Assembly (NCBI RefSeq): GCF_003573545.1
Contig: NZ_QWET01000013.1
Span: 92,974-156,973, forward strand
Origin: Mariniphaga sediminis
Lineage (GTDB): Bacteria > Bacteroidota > Bacteroidia > Bacteroidales > Prolixibacteraceae
Reading direction: 5' to 3'
Length of the DNA: 64,000 nucleotides
Below, in pieces: positions 1 through 8,999 of this stretch; within the stretch, counting starts at the first letter, position 1; each line of letters opens with the position of its first letter. Below the pieces are notes generated by a model. The model was not told where the DNA came from and ran no database searches. It saw only the letters and a list, made by a program, of their open reading frames with translations. A program made the position numbers and the translations under genes.

Positions 1-1106
1 ATGCACTCACCGGAAAATACGGATTGGTAAACCTCACAAAAAGGCACTCGAATGTAGAGCTTCCAGAAATAATCATTGCCGATTTAAAACGCGCATGGAA
101 GAAAAAACAAATGCGATCGGTACTCACTCCCGAGCTTTTTGGATTAATGGAAGAGGCGCTTCAAAACAAGGAACAGATTATTCTTTTCCAAAACAGAAGA
201 GGATATTCTCCTTTTGTTCAGTGCTTTACCTGCGGATGGATTCCCCGGTGCAAAAACTGTGAAGTAAGCCTCACTTATCACAAATACAAAAAAAGGCTGA
301 ATTGCCACTACTGTGGTTTTAGCATTGCCATGCCCCCGGAATGCCCTGAATGTGGTTCACCCGAAATAAAAACACGGGGATTTGGCACCGAAAAAATCGA
401 AGATGAACTGAAACCGCTTTTTCCAGGGGTTCAGATAGCCAGAATGGACCTCGACACTACCCGGTCGAAAAACGCCTTCGAAAAAATAATCAAAAACCTG
501 GAAACGAAAAAAACCGACATATTGATTGGCACACAAATGGTGACCAAAGGACTTGACTTCGAGCATGTAAGTGTTGTGGGCATTTTAAATGCAGACAACC
601 TCATTAACTTCCCCGATTTCAGGGCGCATGAGCGGGCCTACCAGCTTATTTCACAGGTGAGCGGGCGGGCCGGAAGAAAACACAGCCGGGGAAAAGTGGT
701 GGTTCAGACCGCACAACCTGAGCACCCATTGGTGGAAATTATCAGACGGCAGGATTACACCAACGCTTTCAGGGAACAAATGAAAGAACGCCAGCTGTTT
801 AAATATCCGCCATATTACCGGTTTATTAAACTCATTGTAAAACACAAAAATCCGGAAAATGTAAACCGGGTAGCCGGTCAGTTGGCAGACTTGTTACGCC
901 GGAACAGAAACATGAAAGTACTTGGGCCCGAGTTTCCGCTGGTAAGCCGTATCCAGTTGTGGTATCATAAGGAAATTTGGTTAAAAATAGATCCGCTCCT
1001 GCCACTCGATGAAGTAAAAATATTTGTCGCACAGGGAATCGAAACCGTTCGCCGGCTTAAAGAAAACAGCAGCTGCATCATCAACATTGATGTAGATCCT
1101 GCCTGA
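1..1106 (+). CDS. priA: Primosomal protein N' (PriA helicase), C-terminal part, cut by window edge
   Basis: PriA is the 3'-to-5' DNA helicase that reloads the replisome at stalled forks. The reading frame is open from the first bases of the window, so the N-terminal DNA-binding and Walker A parts lie upstream; a TTG at 24 is not a real start. Four CxxC pairs of the PriA zinc-binding insertion are visible (CFTC, CKNC, CHYC, CPEC). They are followed by GFGTEKIEDEL, the helicase segment DILIGTQMVTKGLDF and the arginine-finger region QVSGRAGRK. The C-terminal domain runs to the stop at 1106. Family identity is certain; only completeness is unknown. Confidence 0.96.
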   Translation, partial: ALTGKYGLVNLTKRHSNVELPEIIIADLKRAWKKKQMRSVLTPELFGLMEEALQNKEQIILFQNRRGYSPFVQCFTCGWIPRCKNCEVSLTYHKYKKRLNCHYCGFSIAMPPECPECGSPEIKTRGFGTEKIEDELKPLFPGVQIARMDLDTTRSKNAFEKIIKNLETKKTDILIGTQMVTKGLDFEHVSVVGILNADNLINFPDFRAHERAYQLISQVSGRAGRKHSRGKVVVQTAQPEHPLVEIIRRQDYTNAFREQMKERQLFKYPPYYRFIKLIVKHKNPENVNRVAGQLADLLRRNRNMKVLGPEFPLVSRIQLWYHKEIWLKIDPLLPLDEVKIFVAQGIETVRRLKENSSCIINIDVDPA

Positions 1107-1116
1107 GAAGCAGGAT
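1096..1116 (+). terminator. Stem-loop at the end of priA
   Basis: ATCCTGC and GCAGGAT form a perfect 7-bp stem around a 7-nt loop that contains the priA stop codon. Only a weak T-rich tract follows, so this may be a modest terminator or a 3'-end stabilising hairpin. Confidence 0.35.
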
Positions 1117-1173
1117 AAACCTCTTTGGCCGGCTAAAACTATGCACGGCCTTTCCCCGATTCTCATTTTTTCT

Positions 1174-1181
1174 TAGTTTTG
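1174..1181 (+). promoter_or_regulatory. Candidate -7 box (TAGTTTTG) of the rfaE-like gene
   Basis: TAGTTTTG matches the Bacteroidota -7 consensus TAnnTTTG and lies 18 bp before the GTG start at 1200, giving a very short leader. I see no clear -33 TTTG box at the usual spacing. Confidence 0.4.
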
Positions 1182-1199
1182 TGCTTTTTATAAAACCGG

Positions 1200-2195
1200 G
1201 TGAACGAAAAAGAAGTCAATCGAATATTTGAACAATTCCACCAAATGCGTGCAATTGTTATTGGCGACGCAATGGTTGATACCTATATGTGGGGCACGGT
1301 AGATCGGGTATCTCCCGAAGCTCCCATTCCTATTGTTTCTGTCACACACCGCGAAAGCCGGCTGGGCGGCGCTGCCAATGTCTCCTTAAACATCAGTGCG
1401 CTGGGCGCTGTTCCCGTATTGTTTTCCGTAATAGGCGACGATGACAAAGGGCGTAAATTCCAAAAAATGATTCGGAAGAATAACCTGCCGGAACACGGAA
1501 TTTTTATGGATCCCAATAGGGTTACTACCGTAAAAAGCCGTATCATCGGGAAAGGACAACACATTGCTCGGGTTGACGAGGAATCTACCGGGTTAATTGA
1601 TGCATCGATTGAGCAGATGCTGGCTGACGGAATAAAAAAAGAAATCGAATCCAACAAAGTCGATGTTATCATTTTTGTGGATTACGACAAAGGGGTGATT
1701 ACTCCCGGTCTTTTTGAAGAAATAAACAATGTTGCGCAGAAAAAGGGGATTCCCGTTGCCGCCGACCCTAAAAAACGAAATTTCCACCACTACCGGAACA
1801 TCGATCTTTTCAAACCCAATTTTAAGGAGTTTATGGAAGGGACCGGTGTAGCCCTTGAAAAAGGAAACCTGGAGGCCTTGCGGGAAGCGGCCCATGTTTT
1901 CAGAAGAAAACAGAACTTCAAACTTATTTTTATTACACTCTCGGAGTTAGGGGTTTTTATCAGCAACGGCGAGAAAGAACAATATTATCCGGCTGTAATC
2001 CGCCACATTTCTGATGTTTCGGGAGCAGGTGATTCGGTCATTGCGGTGGCCGGACTTACAATGGCCGCCGGATTAGCGCATGAAACTATGGCACTGATGT
2101 CGAATATAGCCGGCGGATTGGTTTGCGAAAGCCCCGGGGTGGTTACTGTCGACAAGAATCAATTGATACAGATAATGAAATCACAAAAAATATAA
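1200..2195 (+). CDS. PfkB-family kinase, HldE/RfaE domain I-like (heptose-7-phosphate kinase type)
   Basis: This is a 331-residue sugar kinase of the ribokinase/PfkB fold. It resembles the stand-alone first domain of RfaE/HldE, which phosphorylates D-glycero-D-manno-heptose 7-phosphate at C1 for LPS core synthesis. Visible features are the N-terminal VIGDAMVDTYMWG, the substrate region RLGGAANVSLN and the C-terminal anion-hole/catalytic motif VSGAGDSV (catalytic Asp near residue 277). The nucleotidyltransferase domain of full HldE is absent, so a partner gene must be elsewhere. The start is GTG, chosen because the N-terminus MNEKEVNRIFEQF fits the family; there is no earlier in-frame ATG close by. 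The exact sugar substrate is inferred. Confidence 0.85.
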   Translation: MNEKEVNRIFEQFHQMRAIVIGDAMVDTYMWGTVDRVSPEAPIPIVSVTHRESRLGGAANVSLNISALGAVPVLFSVIGDDDKGRKFQKMIRKNNLPEHGIFMDPNRVTTVKSRIIGKGQHIARVDEESTGLIDASIEQMLADGIKKEIESNKVDVIIFVDYDKGVITPGLFEEINNVAQKKGIPVAADPKKRNFHHYRNIDLFKPNFKEFMEGTGVALEKGNLEALREAAHVFRRKQNFKLIFITLSELGVFISNGEKEQYYPAVIRHISDVSGAGDSVIAVAGLTMAAGLAHETMALMSNIAGGLVCESPGVVTVDKNQLIQIMKSQKI

Positions 2196-2282
2196 ACTTT
2201 TTAACTGCTCAATTCCAGCGTCTTAATCAGTTACTAACGAGCGATGTCAAAAAATACCTTTATGTGGTTAAGGCTAATTTAT

Positions 2283-2290
2283 TAAATTTG
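2283..2290 (+). promoter_or_regulatory. Candidate -7 box (TAAATTTG) of the parA operon
   Basis: TAAATTTG fits TAnnTTTG and lies 26 bp before the parA ATG, giving a short A-rich leader. This would drive parA-parB-DUF5683-mltD. Confidence 0.4.
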
Positions 2291-2316
2291 AAACCGTTCA
2301 TTAAAACAAAAAATTA

Positions 2317-3120
2317 ATGGGAAAAATTATATCTCTGGCAAACCAGAAGGGAGGGGTAGGAAAAACCACTACCACCATTAACCTGGCGGCGAGCCTGGCT
2401 GTATTGGAACAGAAAGTACTGATAATTGATGCTGATCCGCAGGCAAACTCTACCTCAGGATTCGGGTTTGATGTTAAAAATGTGCAGTCGAGTATTTATG
2501 AATGTATTGTGGATGAGATTGATCCGGAAAAGGTTATTCTCAAAACCGATGTAGCCAACCTCGATATCATTCCTTCTCACATCGACCTGGTAGGTGCCGA
2601 GATTGAAATGCTCAACATGCCCAACCGGGAAAAAATACTTCGTGGGACGATCGAAAAACTAAAAGACACCTACGATTTTATTTTTATCGATTGTTCTCCT
2701 TCGCTTGGTCTGATTACCGTAAATGCACTTACAGCATCTGATTCGGTAATAATTCCGGTGCAGTGTGAATATTTTGCGCTCGAAGGATTGGGAAAACTGC
2801 TGAATACCATTAAAATTATACAGAACCGGCTCAACCCTGAATTGGAAATTGAAGGTTTTCTTCTGACGATGTTCGACTCACGACTGAACCTTTCGAACCA
2901 GGTTTATGAAGAAGTGAAGCGTCACTTCCAGGACATGGTTTTTGAAACAGTCATTCAGCGAAATGTAAAGTTAAGCGAGGCGCCAAGTTACGGGAAACCG
3001 GTGGTACTTTATGATGCCAGTTCGCGGGGAGCAATCAACCACATGAACCTCGCCCGTGAAATTCTTCAACGAAACGGAATGACGCGCATGGCGCAGGAAA
3101 GTAAAATCATTAACAGTTAA
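2317..3120 (+). CDS. parA: Chromosome-partitioning ATPase ParA (Soj)
   Basis: This is a 267-residue Walker-type ATPase that binds nonspecific DNA as an ATP dimer and, with ParB, segregates origin regions. The deviant Walker A motif KGGVGKTTTT is at residues 11-20, and the Walker A' segment VLIIDADPQANST follows. Walker B is FIFIDCSPSLGLITVNAL. The length is that of short chromosomal Soj proteins without an N-terminal HTH. It is followed 12 bp later by parB, the standard order. Confidence 0.96.
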   Translation: MGKIISLANQKGGVGKTTTTINLAASLAVLEQKVLIIDADPQANSTSGFGFDVKNVQSSIYECIVDEIDPEKVILKTDVANLDIIPSHIDLVGAEIEMLNMPNREKILRGTIEKLKDTYDFIFIDCSPSLGLITVNALTASDSVIIPVQCEYFALEGLGKLLNTIKIIQNRLNPELEIEGFLLTMFDSRLNLSNQVYEEVKRHFQDMVFETVIQRNVKLSEAPSYGKPVVLYDASSRGAINHMNLAREILQRNGMTRMAQESKIINS

Positions 3121-3132
3121 TATTATTGGGCT

Positions 3133-3993
3133 ATGGCAAAAAGGAATGCACTGGGAAGGGGCTTGGGAGCGCTTATCGACGATGCGGAGAAAATGAAGCA
3201 GGCCGGTATCAGCGAAATTGAACTTACTAAAATTGAAGCGAATCCCTTTCAACCGCGCTCAAAATTTGACGAAGAGTCGCTTGAAGAACTGGCGGCATCC
3301 ATCCGGGAGATAGGGCTCATTCAACCTATTACCCTGCGAAAAAACGGATCCGACAGCTTTCAGATTATTGCAGGTGAACGCCGCTTCAGGGCCGCACAAA
3401 AAGCCGGAATGGAAACTATCCCGGCCTACATCCGCCACGCCAAAGATGACGGAATGCTGGAAATGGCGCTGGTAGAAAATATTCAGCGCGAAGATTTGGA
3501 TGCCATCGAAATTGCGCTCAGTTACCAGCGATTGATGGACGAACTTGAATTTACACAGGAAGACCTGAGCGGACGGGTAGGTAAAAAACGTTCCACAATT
3601 GCCAATTATCTTCGGTTACTAAAGCTTCCGGCTATAATTCAGAAGGCGCTGCGCGAAAAAGAGATCAGCATGGGACATGCACGGGCGCTTATTAATATAG
3701 AAGATGCCGATGTGCAGGAAATGATTTACCAGCAAATCGTAAAATACGGCTTTTCGGTTCGAAGAGTAGAGGAAATTGTGCGGAGCCTCGACGAAGAAGG
3801 CCTGCAACAAAATCAATCCAGAAAAAAAGAACTACCTAAGGAATACAGGGATTACAAAGGGCAACTGGGAAAATTGCTGGGATCGCGTATTGGTATTTCG
3901 GTGAATGAAAAAGGCAAAGGGAAAATTGTAATTCCTTTTAAATCAGGAAATGACCTTGAACGAATTGTTAAAATAATTGAAAACAATAAATAA
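3133..3993 (+). CDS. parB: Chromosome-partitioning protein ParB (Spo0J)
   Basis: This 286-residue CTP-dependent clamp loads at parS and works with ParA. The N-terminus (ALGRGLGALIDD) is typical of chromosomal ParB. GERRFRAAQKAGM is the CTP-binding C-motif region (about residues 81-93) and ENIQREDLDAIE leads into the HTH core, which contains TQEDLSGRVGKKRSTIANYL. A basic linker and a dimerisation domain end the protein. I saw no parS-like palindrome in this locus. Confidence 0.95.
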   Translation: MAKRNALGRGLGALIDDAEKMKQAGISEIELTKIEANPFQPRSKFDEESLEELAASIREIGLIQPITLRKNGSDSFQIIAGERRFRAAQKAGMETIPAYIRHAKDDGMLEMALVENIQREDLDAIEIALSYQRLMDELEFTQEDLSGRVGKKRSTIANYLRLLKLPAIIQKALREKEISMGHARALINIEDADVQEMIYQQIVKYGFSVRRVEEIVRSLDEEGLQQNQSRKKELPKEYRDYKGQLGKLLGSRIGISVNEKGKGKIVIPFKSGNDLERIVKIIENNK

Positions 3994-4019
3994 AACACCC
4001 CTTCCTGGTTCTCTCTGCA

Positions 4020-4691
4020 ATGAAACTTCTATTTTTGGGCAAAAAATTACGAAGCGTGATTAAAAGAGGGTATCTGTTGAAAAATATACTGATAGTAATC
4101 CAGTTGTTGGCGGTACTTAACCTCCAGGCGCAACTGGTGGATACTGATACCCTGAAAACAGTGAAAAAACTCCCTCCGGTGGAAGAAGAGGAAAAAGTAC
4201 ACTCGCCCCGGAAAGCAACCATTTATTCAGCTATCCTCCCGGGTTTGGGACAGGCGTATAATAAAAAATACTGGAAAATCCCAATCATTTACATCGGCTT
4301 TGGAGCTATCGGGTATTTTATCGACTGGAATAACGAAAACTACCAATTGTTTAGAACAGGATACCGGCATCTTACCGACGATGATCCGGAAACACAGGAT
4401 TACCTGAAAATAGAAGCGGTAAGACGAAACAATTACGATTTGAACAATCCAACCCAATTCAATAATCTAAAAACCGCACTTTCCAAACAACAGGATTATT
4501 ACCGGCGTAACCGCGACTTATTATTTATTAGTATTGTCGGATTTTACGGGCTGAATATTATCGATGCCAGTGTTGATGCCCATCTTTTCGATTTTGATAT
4601 CGGGGATGATTTGACCATGAACTGGCAACCTTCGATGTTGAATATCGATAATAATTTTATTTATTGCGTTAATTTTAGATTTAATTTTTGA
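4020..4691 (+). CDS. DUF5683 membrane-associated protein
   Basis: This Bacteroidota protein of unknown function almost always follows parB. The DUF5683 core is evident in the segment ATIYSAILPGLGQAYNKKYW, followed by a hydrophobic stretch (PIIYIGFGAIGYFI), and a second hydrophobic stretch sits near FISIVGFYGLNIIDA. A cleavable signal sequence with QAQ at its end is visible, but it sits about 20 residues in from the ATG at 4020. A TTG at 4077 is preceded by AGAGGG six bases upstream and would start right at the signal peptide (LKNILIV), so the true start may be 4077. The annotated span is the longer form. mltD follows after 3 bp. Confidence 0.85.
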   Translation: MKLLFLGKKLRSVIKRGYLLKNILIVIQLLAVLNLQAQLVDTDTLKTVKKLPPVEEEEKVHSPRKATIYSAILPGLGQAYNKKYWKIPIIYIGFGAIGYFIDWNNENYQLFRTGYRHLTDDDPETQDYLKIEAVRRNNYDLNNPTQFNNLKTALSKQQDYYRRNRDLLFISIVGFYGLNIIDASVDAHLFDFDIGDDLTMNWQPSMLNIDNNFIYCVNFRFNF

Positions 4692-4694
4692 AGT

Positions 4695-6395
4695 ATGTGG
4701 AAGATTTTGGTGACGTATGTTGGAACTTTGATAATTGTTTTTTTTACACAAATACTGGCGGCGCAGGAGTCCGGAAGACCAAGAGTGGAAATGCCCCCTA
4801 TAAAAAATCTGGAACCTGAACTGATAGCCAGGATTGCTCCGGCTTCTGTTCCTGAGGACTCAACAATTACAGCTTCTTCGCAAATTAGTTCCGACACCCT
4901 TTCACTTGAAAATATTTCAATCCCGGATGAAGACCTGAACGATATTTTTTCAGAAAAAATGGATAGTCTGGTGAATACATGGTATATCAAAAATATGTTT
5001 CACTTTGATTCTTCCGAGGTCCGTTTCACCAATGTTTACCCTACCAATCTACCCGACTCCGTGTACATAGCCCGGTTGAAAGAAACGCAACAGGTTATTG
5101 ACCTGTCGTACAACAAGGTGGTTAAAAACTTCATCCAGTTATATACCGAAAAAAGACGCGACCTGGTAGAAGTGATGCTTGGGCTTTCAGCCTACTACTT
5201 TCCCATTTTTGAAGAAACACTTGACCGTTACAATCTGCCACTCGAACTGAAATACCTTCCCATCATCGAATCGGCCCTGAATCCCAAGGCTCTCTCGCGG
5301 GCAGGCGCCAACGGGTTGTGGCAATTTATGTATGGAACCGGCAAACAAATGGGGCTGGAAATCAGCAGTTTTGTGGATGAACGCCGCGATCCATTAAAAT
5401 CCACAGAAGCAGCAGCAAAATATTTTAAATACCTGTATGATACGTATGAAGACTGGTTCCTTGCTATTGCCGCATACAATTGCGGCCCCGGCAATGTAAA
5501 CCGGGCTATTCGCCGGGCGGGAAACAAGCGCAATTACTGGGAAATTTATTACAGGCTACCACGCGAAACCCGCGGCTACGTGCCTGCATTTGTCGCGGCT
5601 GTTTACGTTATGAACTATTACAAAGAGCACAACCTGCAACCACGAATGCCCGAAATGCCATTAAAAACGGATACTGTTTTCATTCATGATTTCCTGCATT
5701 TTAACCAACTGGAAGCAACGCTCAACATAGAAAAAGAACAATTGCGTTCATTAAATCCCATGTACCGAAGGGATGTAATTCCGGCTAAACCCGGTAAACC
5801 CTATCCCCTCACCCTCCCCACTCAAAAAATTATGGATTTTATTGATTTGGATACTGCAGTTTTTGCCTACGAACGTGAAAAATATTTTCCGGACAATACA
5901 CTGGTGAGCCCTTCCAGTCCTTCTTCCAATTATTTTACTCCGGCTGACGTGGAAGGAAAAGCCAAAATTTTATATACGGTAAAAACAGGCGATAATGTGG
6001 GCTTTATCTCATCGTGGTTCCGGGTACGTACTTCCGATTTAAAGTACTGGAACAATATTCACCGAAACCTGATTCGCGCAGGACAAAAGTTGGTAATTTA
6101 TGTCCCCAAAGATCAAAAGGAGAAATACGAGAAAATAAATTCCATGACCTTTTCCCAGAAACAGGCATCCATCGGGAAATCTGCCGGTGTTTCAAGCAGC
6201 AACAAGCAGCAATCCAAACCACTGGATCCCAATTATGAATATTACACCGTTAAAAATGGCGATACCATTTGGGATATTGCCAAACGGCACAACGGAATCT
6301 CGCCCGACGACATTGTAAGACTTAACAACCTCGGTAACGGCACCAACCTGACCATCGGACAGAAACTAAAAATTAAGCCCAAAGGAAACATCTAA
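4695..6395 (+). CDS. mltD: Lytic murein transglycosylase MltD-like, SLT domain plus two LysM repeats
   Basis: This 566-residue secreted enzyme would cleave the MurNAc-GlcNAc bond of peptidoglycan with 1,6-anhydro product formation. Residues 1-25 form a signal peptide ending near ILAAQE. The SLT/GEWL domain lies around residues 165-310: ELKYLPIIESALNP carries the catalytic Glu, followed by GANGLWQFM and AAYNCGPGNVNRAI. Two LysM repeats follow, near residues 430-475 (YTVKTGDNVGFISSWF) and 515-563 (YYTVKNGDTIWDIAKRH), anchoring it to glycan. It closes the parAB-DUF5683 operon, linking segregation with wall remodelling by position only. Confidence 0.93.
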   Translation: MWKILVTYVGTLIIVFFTQILAAQESGRPRVEMPPIKNLEPELIARIAPASVPEDSTITASSQISSDTLSLENISIPDEDLNDIFSEKMDSLVNTWYIKNMFHFDSSEVRFTNVYPTNLPDSVYIARLKETQQVIDLSYNKVVKNFIQLYTEKRRDLVEVMLGLSAYYFPIFEETLDRYNLPLELKYLPIIESALNPKALSRAGANGLWQFMYGTGKQMGLEISSFVDERRDPLKSTEAAAKYFKYLYDTYEDWFLAIAAYNCGPGNVNRAIRRAGNKRNYWEIYYRLPRETRGYVPAFVAAVYVMNYYKEHNLQPRMPEMPLKTDTVFIHDFLHFNQLEATLNIEKEQLRSLNPMYRRDVIPAKPGKPYPLTLPTQKIMDFIDLDTAVFAYEREKYFPDNTLVSPSSPSSNYFTPADVEGKAKILYTVKTGDNVGFISSWFRVRTSDLKYWNNIHRNLIRAGQKLVIYVPKDQKEKYEKINSMTFSQKQASIGKSAGVSSSNKQQSKPLDPNYEYYTVKNGDTIWDIAKRHNGISPDDIVRLNNLGNGTNLTIGQKLKIKPKGNI

Positions 6396-6515
6396 CCTTT
6401 TCGGGTACCGAAAAAGATATATTTTAAGAGGTGGCTAAAAAAATGGGGAAACCCTTCAAAGAATTTACCCATTCCTAAATTTTTAAGCCAAAGTCCCTGC
6501 AGATTCTTGCGGGCA

Positions 6516-7001
6516 TTACAATTTATAGTCAATGCGCATTTCGTCACAATATGAAATAAATTGATTTAGCATTTCCTGCCATTGTTTTTGATTGAACATA
6601 CAAACGACTTTATTCTCCTTGTCATACACCAAAGTGTATTTAAATCCTAATTGTTTCATAGTCCTCACTTGTACACCCTGAATGTGCGTTACCACTTTAT
6701 CCTCATTTTTATATTCTTCGGAGAACTGGTTAATTTCTGTCAAAAAACGAAATGTTTCTTTTGCGTTTCCTTTGAAATATTTCGTTTCATAAGCTCCTTT
6801 AGCCCAGTCATCAAAATAAAGTTGATACCCCCACAATGAAAATGTGTTGATATTATTCTCCTCGGTTGATTCAATAACCTTCCAATGAGAAAGATACGTT
6901 TCGCTTACTTTATCCGAAAAAATAGTTTCCAGTTTGTAAGTCTGCGAAAATAAATTTGTAGAAATAATACAAACTGCAGCAATTAGAATTATTCTTTTCA
7001 T
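6516..7001 (-). CDS. Secreted protein of unknown function, 161 aa
   Basis: I do not recognise this family. It starts with a clear signal peptide (MKRIILIAAVCIISTNLFSQ), so the mature part is exported to the periplasm or beyond. The remainder is soluble, mixed alpha/beta in composition, with several Trp and Tyr and no lipobox or catalytic signature. It is a single-gene transcription unit, convergent with mltD and tail-on to purE, and its base composition is more AT-rich than the flanking housekeeping genes, so it may be a lineage-specific or acquired gene. Confidence 0.75.
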   Translation of the reverse strand: MKRIILIAAVCIISTNLFSQTYKLETIFSDKVSETYLSHWKVIESTEENNINTFSLWGYQLYFDDWAKGAYETKYFKGNAKETFRFLTEINQFSEEYKNEDKVVTHIQGVQVRTMKQLGFKYTLVYDKENKVVCMFNQKQWQEMLNQFISYCDEMRIDYKL

Positions 7002-7183
7002 CTTGTAATATTTTATATATTATTCAACTTGTTGTCAATATTTTAACACCCTGCCAAACATCTCAATTTGTCATCTGATTATGATAATGTTCCAAATTAT
7101 GCAACCGGGTTAACTGCGTCTAACTAAATATATCTGTTCCACATTTTGCCGTCACAAGACCCGACACGCAGAAACAAAAAAAA

Positions 7184-7214
7184 ATTACTGCCCCTCTCCT
7201 CGGGGGGCAGTAAT
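7184..7214 (-). terminator. Intrinsic terminator of purE
   Basis: An 11-bp stem, ATTACTGCCCC paired with GGGGCAGTAAT, has a short loop. On the minus strand it is followed by nine T residues (complement of the A run at 7176-7184). It lies 40 bp beyond the purE stop. Confidence 0.85.
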
Positions 7215-7253
7215 CCCATAGAAATACGTTTAGTACGTTTTGCGCGAACCAGG

Positions 7254-7760
7254 TTAGTTCGTCTTAAATTTATATTTTACTTCCGAAAGTTCTTGATTGG
7301 CCTTTACAATTTTCTGTTTCAGGCTCTCCTTGTAGCCAATCATTTTTTGCATCAATTCATCATTGCCGGTAGCCATCATTTGTACAGCAAGAATAGCTGC
7401 ATTCATGGCGCCGTTTACGGCAACTGTGGCGACCGGAATTCCCGGAGGCATTTGCAGAATAGCCAAAATAGAATCGAACCCGGCCAAACTGGCATTTATT
7501 GGAACCCCGATTACCGGCAGCGGGGTCATGGCGGCAATCACACCCGGCAGGTGTGCTGCCATTCCGGCGCCGGCAATTATCACCTTCACACCACGATCCT
7601 TAGCTCCTTTTGCAAAGGTTTCTACTTCTTCCGGTGTACGATGTGCCGAAAGGGCATTCATTTCAAACGGTATTTCAAACTCATCAAGCAACTTTGCCGC
7701 TTTCGACATCACATCCAAATCGGACGTACTCCCCATGATAATGCTTACTTTTGCTTCCAT
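7254..7760 (-). CDS. purE: 5-(carboxyamino)imidazole ribonucleotide mutase PurE
   Basis: PurE converts N5-CAIR to CAIR in de novo purine synthesis; class I enzymes act after PurK. The 168-residue length is typical. Visible motifs are IMGSTSDLDVM (phosphate loop), SAHRTP with the catalytic His, and the GAGMAAHLPGVIAAMT segment, then LPVIGVP. It stands alone on the minus strand, divergent from hpt, and has its own terminator. No purK is next to it in the window. Confidence 0.96.
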   Translation of the reverse strand: MEAKVSIIMGSTSDLDVMSKAAKLLDEFEIPFEMNALSAHRTPEEVETFAKGAKDRGVKVIIAGAGMAAHLPGVIAAMTPLPVIGVPINASLAGFDSILAILQMPPGIPVATVAVNGAMNAAILAVQMMATGNDELMQKMIGYKESLKQKIVKANQELSEVKYKFKTN

Positions 7761-7873
7761 CTTTTCTATCTTATATTTTTAGTTAATCAATTTGTTTTGT
7801 TATTTTGTGGCATCAAAATTTTGAGGCGAAAATACAGCATAAAAGCTACTTATAAAAATAATTTTTTCCACGA

Positions 7874-8416
7874 ATGAAAAAAATCAAAATTCACAACAAA
7901 AACTTTAAACTTTTTATTTCTCATGAAAAAATCCTTTCCGCAGTTGAAAAAATAGCTGATTCTCTGAACGAAAAGCTGAAAGGGAAACAACCATTGTTCA
8001 TTTGCATATTGAATGGATCGTTTATGTTTGCGGCCGATTTATTTAAAAGAATGGAGTCGGTTGAAGCTGAAATTTCATTTGTAAAGCTGGCTTCATACAA
8101 AGGTGATAAAACTACTGGCGAAGTGAAACAACTCATCGGATTAAGTCAAAATATTGAAGGGCGTACGGTGGTAGTACTGGAAGATATTGTAGACAGCGGG
8201 ATAACCATCGAAAATATTCAGGAACAGTTGCGGCAGTTGAATCCGCGCGAAGTGATTATAGCAACGCTGTTGTTGAAACCCGATGCACTAATAAAGAAAG
8301 TGCAGTTAGATTATGTTGGGATGGAAATCCCAAACGACTTTATTGTGGGCTACGGCCTCGACTACGATGGACAGGGGCGAAACCTTGCAGACATTTTCTC
8401 TATTATTAACGAATAA
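7874..8416 (+). CDS. hpt: Hypoxanthine phosphoribosyltransferase
   Basis: This enzyme salvages hypoxanthine/guanine with PRPP to give IMP/GMP. The 180-residue protein has the PRPP-binding loop VVVLEDIVDSGIT (residues about 96-108) and the C-terminal VGYGLDYDGQGRNL, which contacts purine and metal. It sits head-to-head with purE and 9 bp before adk, so purine salvage and nucleotide charging are co-located. Confidence 0.94.
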   Translation: MKKIKIHNKNFKLFISHEKILSAVEKIADSLNEKLKGKQPLFICILNGSFMFAADLFKRMESVEAEISFVKLASYKGDKTTGEVKQLIGLSQNIEGRTVVVLEDIVDSGITIENIQEQLRQLNPREVIIATLLLKPDALIKKVQLDYVGMEIPNDFIVGYGLDYDGQGRNLADIFSIINE

Positions 8417-8425
8417 CAAAACAAT

Positions 8426-8998
8426 ATGCTGAATCTTGTATTATTTGGTCCTCCAGGCGCAGGAAAAGGCACACAGGCCGAGTTTTTAATTAATTCTTTC
8501 GGTTTAATTCACCTGTCCACCGGAGATTTGTTGCGCAGCGAAATAGCTGCCGGAACAGAACTTGGATTGAAGGCAAAAGCAAACATGGACAAAGGGGAAC
8601 TGGTTCCCGATGAAGTCGTTATTGGAATGATAAAAAGTAAACTGGATGCAAACCAAAATGCCAAAGGTTTTATTTTTGATGGCTTCCCCCGAACAGTCGA
8701 TCAGGCCAAAGCACTCGATAACCTGTTAAACGAAAACAAAACGCCCGTTTCGGGAATGTTAAGCCTGGAAGTCGAAAAACAAGAGCTTATAGACCGACTG
8801 CTGGAACGAGGAAAAATTTCAGGAAGGGCCGACGACCAGGACCAGTCTGTTATTGAAAACAGAATCAATGTTTATAACAAAAAAACCTTGCCGTTAATTG
8901 AGTATTATAAAAAGCAGGGAAAACATTTCGGAATAAACGGAATGGGGAGTATTAGCGATATTGCAGGACGATTAAAGGAAGTAGCGGAGAATATATAA
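8426..8998 (+). CDS. adk: Adenylate kinase
   Basis: Adk interconverts ATP + AMP and 2 ADP. The P-loop GPPGAGKGT is at residues 8-16, HLSTGDLLR binds AMP, and [11 protein letters not shown] follows. The LID region is the short form without Cys ligands, as is usual for 190-residue Bacteroidota enzymes. The spacing to obgE is a single base (stop at 8996-8998, ATG at 9000), so these genes are co-transcribed and perhaps translationally coupled. Confidence 0.97.
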   Translation: MLNLVLFGPPGAGKGTQAEFLINSFGLIHLSTGDLLRSEIAAGTELGLKAKANMDKGELVPDEVVIGMIKSKLDANQNAKGFIFDGFPRTVDQAKALDNLLNENKTPVSGMLSLEVEKQELIDRLLERGKISGRADDQDQSVIENRINVYNKKTLPLIEYYKKQGKHFGINGMGSISDIAGRLKEVAENI

Positions 8999-8999
8999 A

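Noticed and set aside
2123..2317. 64-codon frame spanning the rfaE end and parA leader
   Set aside because: Overlaps rfaE in another frame and lacks conserved features.
7146..7877. 243-codon plus-strand frame across purE
   Set aside because: It lies antisense to a clear PurE with all motifs and has low-complexity Cys/His-rich composition typical of a shadow frame.
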